Assembly: GCA_012798745.1 (NCBI GenBank)
Contig: JAAZMQ010000041.1
Location: 1 to 6,147 of the forward strand
Length of the DNA: 6,147 nucleotides
Direction: 5' to 3'
DNA from: Bacteroidales bacterium
Lineage (GTDB): Bacteria; Bacteroidota; Bacteroidia; Bacteroidales; Dysgonomonadaceae
How positions within the stretch are numbered: the stretch's first letter is position 1; each line of letters begins with the position of its first letter. The position numbers and the translations under genes are program-made. The notes beneath the pieces were generated by a model. It worked only from the letters and a program-made list of their open reading frames with translations, did not search any database and was not told the origin of the DNA. Below are positions 1-5,938 of the stretch, piece after piece.

Positions 1-1
1 A

Positions 2-1447
2 AACGGCATAAGCACATGTATGTACTCTGGTTATCCCGAACTTTTCATACAATTCAACAAAAAACCCGAATTTATATATCATCCCGATTGGTACCGCGGA
101 ATCGAATACATTCAAGACCAACAAAATGGAGATTCATATCAAGAGGATCTTTACGTTCCCGGTTATTTTGAAATGTCTATTGAAAAAGATGAAGAAATTA
201 TTTTATCAGCGAGCGATATACTAGTAGATACTTCTATCTTATTTGATGAATTTGATTATGAACTAAAAAAACGTACACCACGTTCCAATTTTTATAATTG
301 TCTTAGAAATTCAAGTCACCAATTCTATTACATCCCTAAAAACCATGAAACATATTTATTAGCAGGTTATCCCTGGTTTAAAGTACGTGCTCGAGATCTA
401 TTTATTTCCTTGCCGGGTTCTACACTTGCAGTGGATAGAGTTGATGATTTCGAAAAAATAATGGATTCGGCAATTCCTCATTTAATGGATTTTATGGAGG
501 AGAAAACTTTAAAAAATATTATCAAACAAATTGATGATCCTGATGTTCTTCTCTGGGCAATATGGGCATTACAACAATATTGGAAAGAAAATAAAGAGGC
601 ATTTAAAACAAAGTACCCACCTTTTCTTTTCTTCGTTATGAACTACATTCTAGCGAACAAACATCCCAACTTAAAGGTTAATAAAGAAACCGGATTGGTT
701 TTTACTAATGGACATGACGTTGCTGTCAGCTGGATGAATGCTATGCTGCACGATAAACCGGTAGTCCCACGGTCGGGTTATTTGGTCGAATTTAACGCTC
801 TTTGGTATAATGCCTTATGTTTTGCCGAGGAAATAGCCGAAATTACAGGAGAAACAGAGTTGACAACATTGTTTCAAGAAAAAGCTGAAATTGTGAGACG
901 AACCTTTGTATCTACATTTATGAACGGAGCCGGATATTTATATGATTATGTAGAAAATGATTATTCCGATGTAAACGTTCGCCCTAATATGATTTTTGCT
1001 GTTTCGCTCGACTATTCACCTCTGGAACGCAGCCAACAAAAATCGGTCATCGATTATGTCACAAAAGAATTACTTAGCAATTGTGGTATTCGCACATTAA
1101 GTCCTAAAAGCGGAAATTTCAAACCTCATTACACAGGGAGCATTGAGGAAAAAACATTTGCTTATTTCAATGGGATAGCTTTCCCATGGCTTTTCGGCCC
1201 TTATATCGAAGCTTACCTGAAAGTATTTCATAAAAGCGGATTATCGTTGGCCGACAGAATCATGGTGGCAATGGAAGGAGAAATGCAAAACGACTGCATT
1301 GGTACTATTTCCGAAATGTACGATTCAACACCTCCATTCAGTGGACGTGGAGGGTTTTCCTTTGCCATGAGTGTTGCGGAATTACTTCGAGCACTAAAAT
1401 TAATGAAAGCTTATGAAGAAGAACCTCAAAAAGGATCAACAATATAA
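2..1447 (+). CDS. Glycogen debranching enzyme (amylo-alpha-1,6-glucosidase), C-terminal part, 5' truncated by window edge
   Basis: Hydrolyses alpha-1,6 branch points in glycogen or related alpha-glucans; expected to be cytoplasmic. The frame is open to the left edge (the codons before the ATG at 20 read NGISTC), so that ATG is probably internal and the real start lies upstream, with an N-terminal domain of perhaps 150-200 residues missing. Numbering from that ATG, the (alpha/alpha)6 catalytic domain shows AGYPWFKVRARDLFISLPG at 115-133, LLWAIWALQQY at 177-187, SWMN at 237-240, PRSGYLVEFNALWYNAL at 250-266, and ISEMYDSTPPFSGRGG followed by SVAELLRAL near the C-terminus. By family analogy D126 and E432 are the likely catalytic acids. 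Two motifs differ from the forms usual in the wider family (RARD for WGRD, SWMN for TWMD), which may be a lineage trait. It is the first visible gene of an operon with the glycosyltransferase 2 nt downstream. Family assignment is firm; exact substrate is inferred. Confidence 0.93.
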   Translation, partial: NGISTCMYSGYPELFIQFNKKPEFIYHPDWYRGIEYIQDQQNGDSYQEDLYVPGYFEMSIEKDEEIILSASDILVDTSILFDEFDYELKKRTPRSNFYNCLRNSSHQFYYIPKNHETYLLAGYPWFKVRARDLFISLPGSTLAVDRVDDFEKIMDSAIPHLMDFMEEKTLKNIIKQIDDPDVLLWAIWALQQYWKENKEAFKTKYPPFLFFVMNYILANKHPNLKVNKETGLVFTNGHDVAVSWMNAMLHDKPVVPRSGYLVEFNALWYNALCFAEEIAEITGETELTTLFQEKAEIVRRTFVSTFMNGAGYLYDYVENDYSDVNVRPNMIFAVSLDYSPLERSQQKSVIDYVTKELLSNCGIRTLSPKSGNFKPHYTGSIEEKTFAYFNGIAFPWLFGPYIEAYLKVFHKSGLSLADRIMVAMEGEMQNDCIGTISEMYDSTPPFSGRGGFSFAMSVAELLRALKLMKAYEEEPQKGSTI

Positions 1448-1449
1448 AA

Positions 1450-2712
1450 ATGAAAGTATTGATGTTTGGGTGGGAATTTCCACCTCATATTCTCGGTGGA
1501 CTTGGAACCGCCAGTTATGGATTAACCAAAGGTCTTTCCATGCAGCCAGACATGGAAATTACCTTTGTAATACCCAAAGCTTGGGGTGATGAGGATCAGA
1601 GTTTTTTAAAAATAATCGGGGCAAACAACACTCCTATTGTATGGCGTGATGTTCCGTGGGAAACAGTAAAAGAGCGTTTAGGTAAATTTATGGATCCCCG
1701 GGAATATTATCGTTTGCGCGATCATATTTATGCCGATTTTAGCTATATATATACCAACGATTTAGGGTGTATTGAATTTTCGGGGCGTTACCCTTCCAAT
1801 ATTTTAGAAGAAATCAACAATTATTCCATCGTAGCCGGCGTAATTGCCCGTGCTTACGATTTCGATATTATCCATGCACACGATTGGGTCACTTATCCCG
1901 CAGGGCTTCATGCAAAAAGTGTTTCAGGTAAGCCACTTGTTATTCACGTTCATGCAACCGAATTTGACCGAAGTCGAGGAAAACCAAATCCTATGGTTTA
2001 CGGTATCGAAAAAGATGGGATGGATCACTGCGACAAAATTATTTGCGTAAGCAATTTGACACGCAAAATTGTAATTGAAAATTATCATCAACCCGAAGAT
2101 AAAGTAGTAACCGTTCATAATGCGGTAGAACCATTAAGTCCGGAAATTGAAGCTATTGAACGATTGGCCGGTGTTCCTGAAAAGATTGTAACATTTCTCG
2201 GTCGCATAACAATGCAAAAGGGGCCTGAATTTTTTGTAGAAGCAGCTACCCAAGTACTTAGAAAAACAAAACATATTCGTTTCGTAATGGCAGGTAGCGG
2301 CGATATGTTGAACCAAATGATTCATATGGTAGCCGATAGAGGGATAGCCGACAGATTCCATTTTACGGGATTTCTTCGCGGAAGGCAAGTATATGAAATG
2401 TTTAAATCGAGCGATGTGTATGTAATGCCTTCTGTTTCTGAGCCTTTCGGTATTTCTCCTCTCGAAGCCATGCAATGCGGTGTCCCATGTATTATTTCCT
2501 ATCAATCGGGTTGTTCTGAAATTCTGGATTACGTTATTAAAACCGATTACTGGGATGTAGATGCCATAGCTGATTCAATCTATTCTCTATGCACTTATCC
2601 CGGTATCTCTGAATTTCTTAAAGAAGAAGGGAAAAAAGAAGCGAACAACATTAAGTGGGAATATGCAGCTCAAAAAGTACGCGATATATATAATCGTCTC
2701 GTTTATAAATAA
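1450..2712 (+). CDS. GT-B glycosyltransferase, glycogen-synthase-like (GT4/GT5 group)
   Basis: A retaining nucleotide-sugar glycosyltransferase of 420 residues, probably adding glucosyl units to an alpha-glucan in the cytoplasm. The N-terminal Rossmann domain opens with MKVLMFGWEFPPHILGGLG; the GGLG turn at 16-19 corresponds to the glycogen-synthase donor loop. HAHDW at 142-146 and VIHVHATEFDRS at 164-175 are typical of the family. The C-terminal domain has FLGRITMQKG at 249-258, where R252 and K257 match the diphosphate-binding pair, and the E-x7-E element SEPFGISPLE with E331 and E339. No signal peptide or membrane segment is visible. It starts 2 nt after the debranching enzyme stop; the only purine-rich candidate ribosome site is AGGA at 1432-1435, 14 nt upstream, so coupled translation is plausible. 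Context argues for a glycogen role, but donor (ADP- or UDP-glucose) and acceptor cannot be read from sequence. A maltosyl- or other glucan transferase is possible. Confidence 0.9.
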   Translation: MKVLMFGWEFPPHILGGLGTASYGLTKGLSMQPDMEITFVIPKAWGDEDQSFLKIIGANNTPIVWRDVPWETVKERLGKFMDPREYYRLRDHIYADFSYIYTNDLGCIEFSGRYPSNILEEINNYSIVAGVIARAYDFDIIHAHDWVTYPAGLHAKSVSGKPLVIHVHATEFDRSRGKPNPMVYGIEKDGMDHCDKIICVSNLTRKIVIENYHQPEDKVVTVHNAVEPLSPEIEAIERLAGVPEKIVTFLGRITMQKGPEFFVEAATQVLRKTKHIRFVMAGSGDMLNQMIHMVADRGIADRFHFTGFLRGRQVYEMFKSSDVYVMPSVSEPFGISPLEAMQCGVPCIISYQSGCSEILDYVIKTDYWDVDAIADSIYSLCTYPGISEFLKEEGKKEANNIKWEYAAQKVRDIYNRLVYK

Positions 2713-2737
2713 CTAATCAAAAAACAAAAAAGTTTGT

Positions 2738-4069
2738 ATGAAAAAAATTTGTTTTTATTTTCAGATTCATCAGCCTTTTCGGCTAAAAAGATACCGGTTT
2801 TTCAATATTGGAAAAGATCATTACTATTATGACGATTATTCCAACGAAAGCATTCTGCAACAGATCGCAGATAAATCTTTTTTACCTGCCAATCGCATGT
2901 TTTTGGATCTTATCAATCTCTACAAAGGAAAGTTTAAAATCGCTTTTTCTATTTCGGGGGTAGCTTTAGATCAACTTGAAATCTATGCACCGGAGGTAAT
3001 TGACGGCCTTATGGAATTGAGCAAAACAGGAAATGTGGAATTTCTTTCCGAGACATATGCTCATTCATTGTCTTCGTTGGCCGATCCGATAGAATTTGAA
3101 ATGCAAGTAAAACAACATGCAGAGAAAATAAAACTGTTATTTAATCAGGAACCAACGGTATTTCGCAATACTGAACTTATCTATTCCGACAAAATATCGG
3201 AAATGGTTTATGAGATGGGGTATCAAAAAATGATTACTGAAGGAGCAAAACATGTGTTAGGCTGGAAAAGCCCTAACTATGTTTACCTCTCTGAAACACA
3301 ACCTAACGTAAAATTACTTCTTAGAAACTCAGAACTCACCGAAAATATTGCTTTTCGTTTTTCCGATTATACATGGAGAGAATACCCTCTTACAGCAGAA
3401 AAATTTATCAATTGGATAGCAGCAACTCCTCCTGAGGAAGAGGTTATCAACCTTTTTATGAATTACGAAACATTTGGAAATCTCCAGCCTTCGTATACAG
3501 GTATATTCGAATTCATGAAAGCCCTGCCTCGTTTCGCATTTAAAAATAACATTGAATTTGCTACACCAAGCGAAATACTTGATAATCATAGACCTATTGG
3601 CTCCATATCAGTACCGGAACCCATTTCTTGGTCAGACGAAGAACGCGATTTAAGCGCTTGGTTAGGTAATACCTTACAACGTAGTGCCTTCAATACACTC
3701 TATAGCATCAGTGAACGCGTGCGCCTTTGTGATGACCGACGATTAAAACAAGATTGGCTCTATTTGCAGACTAGCGATCATTTTTATTATATGTCTACAA
3801 AACATTTCTCAAAAGAAGGAAGTTACAATCTGTTCAGTCCCTACCCATCTCCATACGATGCTTTTAATAATTACATGAATGTTTTAAGCGATTTTATTGG
3901 TCGTGTTAAAGCGCAATATCCTGATACTGTGGATAACGAAGAACTTAGCTCACTGCTTACTATTATTCGTAATCAAGAAAAGAAAATCAAAAAATTAGAA
4001 GCCGAACTGAAAAGCATCAGGGAAGCCAATGTAGAGAAATTCGTCAAGAACAAAGAAGAAGTGGAATAA
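2738..4069 (+). CDS. GH57 alpha-amylase-type protein with substituted catalytic acid/base
   Basis: A glycoside hydrolase family 57 protein of 443 residues, cytoplasmic (no signal peptide). The ATG at 2738 is supported by an in-frame TAA at 2714-2716 and by the family's short N-terminus before the first motif. The conserved regions are visible in order: IHQPF (H11-F14); VEFLSETYAHSL (100-111); the nucleophile region VFRNTELIYSD with E146; the acid/base region LFMNYETFG (239-247); and WSDEERDLSAWLGN (298-311) in the helical domain. In active amylases of this group the fourth region normally reads DYETFG; here position 242 is Asn (codon AAT at 3461-3463), so the general acid/base appears lost. 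The last ~40 residues, from EELSSLLTIIRNQEKKIKKLEAEL onward, look like a charged coiled coil. It is the third gene of the glucan operon, 25 nt after the glycosyltransferase. Family is firm; hydrolytic activity is doubtful, and a glucan-binding or regulatory role is possible. Confidence 0.93.
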   Translation: MKKICFYFQIHQPFRLKRYRFFNIGKDHYYYDDYSNESILQQIADKSFLPANRMFLDLINLYKGKFKIAFSISGVALDQLEIYAPEVIDGLMELSKTGNVEFLSETYAHSLSSLADPIEFEMQVKQHAEKIKLLFNQEPTVFRNTELIYSDKISEMVYEMGYQKMITEGAKHVLGWKSPNYVYLSETQPNVKLLLRNSELTENIAFRFSDYTWREYPLTAEKFINWIAATPPEEEVINLFMNYETFGNLQPSYTGIFEFMKALPRFAFKNNIEFATPSEILDNHRPIGSISVPEPISWSDEERDLSAWLGNTLQRSAFNTLYSISERVRLCDDRRLKQDWLYLQTSDHFYYMSTKHFSKEGSYNLFSPYPSPYDAFNNYMNVLSDFIGRVKAQYPDTVDNEELSSLLTIIRNQEKKIKKLEAELKSIREANVEKFVKNKEEVE

Positions 4070-4090
4070 CAATTAAACTACGACCAACAA

Positions 4091-4122
4091 AATAAAGGGT
4101 GTTATACAAAGCACCCTTTATT
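4091..4122. terminator. Bidirectional intrinsic terminator between convergent operons
   Basis: A perfect 11-bp inverted repeat pairs AATAAAGGGTG (4091-4101) with CACCCTTTATT (4112-4122) around a 10-nt loop. It sits 21 nt after the GH57 stop and 32 nt before the gldH stop on the opposite strand. On the + strand it is followed by TTGTTAACTTT; on the - strand the GC-rich part of the stem runs into TTTATTTTGTT, a better U-rich tract. The geometry fits one hairpin ending both the glucan operon and the holB-ricT-gldH operon. The direction in which it works best is inferred. Confidence 0.8.
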
Positions 4123-4154
4123 GTTAACTTTAGGAGAAAAATCTGAAGCCTCAA

Positions 4155-4637
4155 TCAAAAATTCTTTGCTTTATACATTTTTACACCTATTTTTTCCACT
4201 CCAAGCAAGGGATCATCCTTCATAAACTGTTGAATAAAAAAACAATAATTCCTTACTGTATCCTGCACGTTTATATTTTTCTTATAAGATACGGAAAGCT
4301 GATGCAAACCACTTCCTCCTGAACCCAACCATCTCCCAAATTGATCGCTGACCCAACATTTTAAAGTATCATATTGCAAAATAGAATCTTGCAGATTCTC
4401 TCCTATCAAAAGCCACAAATCTTGATAAGGATAACTTTTATTATGTACAATCTCAATATCTACATGATATATATCGGATGAATTTAATCGAAGAGAATCA
4501 AATTGTAAGCATACAACGCTATCCTTTGACCATTGTCCATCCGAAATGTGTTTAAATACATAATATTCTTCACTTTCTCCGCAAGATAACAATAAAGCCA
4601 AAAAACAATTCAATAAAATAAAAGCTCTACTATTCAT
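4155..4637 (-). CDS. gldH: GldH-family gliding-motility-type lipoprotein
   Basis: A 160-residue predicted lipoprotein. The N-terminus is a short lipoprotein signal peptide with a hydrophobic core (FILLNCFLALLL) and lipobox L16-L17-S18-C19; cleavage would leave lipidated C19 followed by an acidic GESEE stretch. The mature part shows features I associate with GldH: an early W36, YPYQDLWLL at 69-77, GRWLGSGGSGLHQL at 101-114, and a C-terminal QQFMKDDPLLGVEKIGVKM segment. GldH is required for gliding in Flavobacterium johnsoniae, but homologues occur widely in non-gliding Bacteroidota, so the name does not show that this organism glides. Its start codon overlaps the ricT stop in an ATGA (4634-4637), which implies translational coupling and a shared transcript. 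It appears to be the last gene of the operon, ending before the shared hairpin. The family call is good; the molecular role is unknown. Confidence 0.85.
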   Translation of the reverse strand: MNSRAFILLNCFLALLLSCGESEEYYVFKHISDGQWSKDSVVCLQFDSLRLNSSDIYHVDIEIVHNKSYPYQDLWLLIGENLQDSILQYDTLKCWVSDQFGRWLGSGGSGLHQLSVSYKKNINVQDTVRNYCFFIQQFMKDDPLLGVEKIGVKMYKAKNF

Positions 4638-5863
4638 CTATTATCGGAATTATTCGACGAATTTTTCGTCTTGGATTTGTTGGATTTTTTAAATGGTTTC
4701 CGTTTTTTCTTCTTTTTCTTCTTTTTGACATTTGTAGAAGAAGCACTTTCATCATCGAAACGATTGATGTTTTGATCTTTCAGTAAATCATTCATGTAAA
4801 GAGTCTCTCTTTGCTCACTAGCCTCGTCATCCAATTCCAATTTCAACGGTTTTTCTCCTTTTTTATTCATATTGATAATTTCAAAAACACGTTCTTTAGA
4901 AAGAGTAATCGAATTAATAGGATTTTCTTTATCAATGGAATAAGTCAATCGACCAAGGAAAATATCAGTTTTCACATGATAATAATCGGCATCTTTAGTT
5001 TGAAGAACAATTTCGGGTGAAGGCAGATTTTTTTGAGCTTCTACGTAAGCATCTACTTCATAATTGAGACAACATTTTAGTTTTCCGCACTGACCCGCTA
5101 ATTTTTGAGGATTAATAGAAAGATCTTGACAACGTGCACAAGATGTAGAAACCGATACAAAATTTGTCATCCAACTACTGCAGCATAATTCACGTCCACA
5201 AGGACCAATACCTCCGATTCGTCCCGCCTCCTGTCTTGCTCCAATTTGCTTCATTTCAATTTTCACCTTGAATTCGGCTGCTAAGACTTTAATTAACTGA
5301 CGAAAATCTACCCGTTCGTCAGCAATATAATAAAATATAGCTTTACTTCCGTCCCCCTGATACTCCACATCGCCTATTTTCATTTCTAGACCCAAATCTT
5401 CGGCTATTTGACGGGAACGAATCATGGTTGGATACTCCCTTGCTTTTGCTTGATTGTATTTCTCCAAATCCGTTGGCCTTGCAATACGATACACTCTTTT
5501 CAAACCGTCGTTATTTTCTTCACGAAAATTATTTTTTTTCATTTGCAATTCCACTAACTTACCTGTTAACGAAACTGTTCCAATGTCATGCCCCGGATTA
5601 GCTTCTACAGCCACCATATCGCCTATATTCAAATTGATATTGTTGCTATTAATATAATACCCTTTTCGTGTATTTTTAAATTGTACTTCGACCATCTTTG
5701 TAACTGATTGCATTTCGGGATAATTATACAACCAATCGTATGTATGCAATTTATTGATATGGGGAGTACAACCGTGACAACATTTTATATTTCTTATTGA
5801 GAACGATTCTTCAGAAGATGTGTCCGAAAAATCGTCATATATTGATTTATCTTTATTTTCCAT
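4634..5863 (-). CDS. ricT: RicT/YaaT-type PSP1-domain protein, cysteine-rich
   Basis: A 409-residue homologue of Bacillus subtilis YaaT/RicT, which with RicA and RicF forms an Fe-S complex affecting RNA maturation and development. Whether those partners exist in this organism cannot be seen. The ATG at 5861-5863 is the furthest upstream possible, since an in-frame TAG lies at 5876-5878. In order: an acidic, Ser-rich start (10-20); CCHGC (C28, C29, C32); the PSP1 core with GDMVAVEANPGHDIGTVSLTG (81-101), MKIGDVEYQGDGSKAIFYYI (161-180) and DFRQLIKVLAAEFK (186-199); RIGGIGPCGRELCCSSW (C222, C227, C228); CARC (C242, C245); and LAGQCGKLKCCLNYE (C259, C264, C265). The tail is an acidic linker, then eight lysines (380-387) and a Lys/Asn/Ser-rich end. 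The CARC pair is not in the Bacillus protein, where these positions are Met and Asp as I recall it. It lies between holB and gldH. Identity is strong; biochemical function here is inferred only from the family. Confidence 0.92.
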   Translation of the reverse strand: MENKDKSIYDDFSDTSSEESFSIRNIKCCHGCTPHINKLHTYDWLYNYPEMQSVTKMVEVQFKNTRKGYYINSNNINLNIGDMVAVEANPGHDIGTVSLTGKLVELQMKKNNFREENNDGLKRVYRIARPTDLEKYNQAKAREYPTMIRSRQIAEDLGLEMKIGDVEYQGDGSKAIFYYIADERVDFRQLIKVLAAEFKVKIEMKQIGARQEAGRIGGIGPCGRELCCSSWMTNFVSVSTSCARCQDLSINPQKLAGQCGKLKCCLNYEVDAYVEAQKNLPSPEIVLQTKDADYYHVKTDIFLGRLTYSIDKENPINSITLSKERVFEIINMNKKGEKPLKLELDDEASEQRETLYMNDLLKDQNINRFDDESASSTNVKKKKKKKKRKPFKKSNKSKTKNSSNNSDNR

Positions 5864-5911
5864 ACAAAATAGATACTATTTTTCGAGATTTATATTAATT
5901 CAACTTGTTAA

Positions 5912-5936
5912 TTTGTAATTCGAAACAAATTACAAA
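5912..5936. repeat. AT-rich inverted repeat in the holB-ricT gap
   Basis: TTTGTAATT (5912-5920) and AATTACAAA (5928-5936) form a perfect 9-bp inverted repeat around a 7-nt loop. It begins 2 nt beyond the holB stop and lies about 50 nt before the ricT start. There is no GC core and no U tract next to it, so it is a poor terminator. It could be a weak mRNA hairpin or a dyad for a DNA-binding protein, or chance in such AT-rich sequence. I see no recognisable Bacteroidota promoter (TTTG and TAnnTTTG at the right spacing) in this 75-nt gap. Confidence 0.35.
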
Positions 5937-5938
5937 AA

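Noticed and set aside
20..22. ATG at 20 as the true start of the debranching enzyme.
   Set aside because: The frame is open to the window edge with sensible codons, the predicted start would remove the expected N-terminal domain, and the protein would begin inside a conserved-looking stretch (CMYSGYPELFIQF).
1692..1702. GGATCCCCGGG, resembling the BamHI-SmaI polylinker of cloning vectors.
   Set aside because: It lies in frame inside the glycosyltransferase, encoding part of MDPREYY without disrupting the reading frame, and the flanks show no vector sequence. Coincidence.
1844..2505. Alternative-frame and antisense open frames within the glycosyltransferase gene.
   Set aside because: They fully overlap a gene with clear family motifs, have no recognisable domains and no plausible start context.
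3329..3589. Antisense open frame of 86 codons over the GH57 active-site region.
   Set aside because: Shadow of the GH57 gene; no family resemblance and no start signal.
4811..5657. Short + strand open frames opposite ricT.
   Set aside because: They run antisense to a strongly conserved protein and encode low-complexity Phe/Ile/Leu-rich peptides typical of reverse complements of Lys/Asn/Glu-rich coding sequence.
5864..5938. A Bacteroidota-type promoter (TTTG ... TAnnTTTG) in front of ricT.
   Set aside because: TTTG-like tetramers occur, but no properly spaced -7 element was found; the TATTTTG-like match abuts the start codon and leaves no leader.
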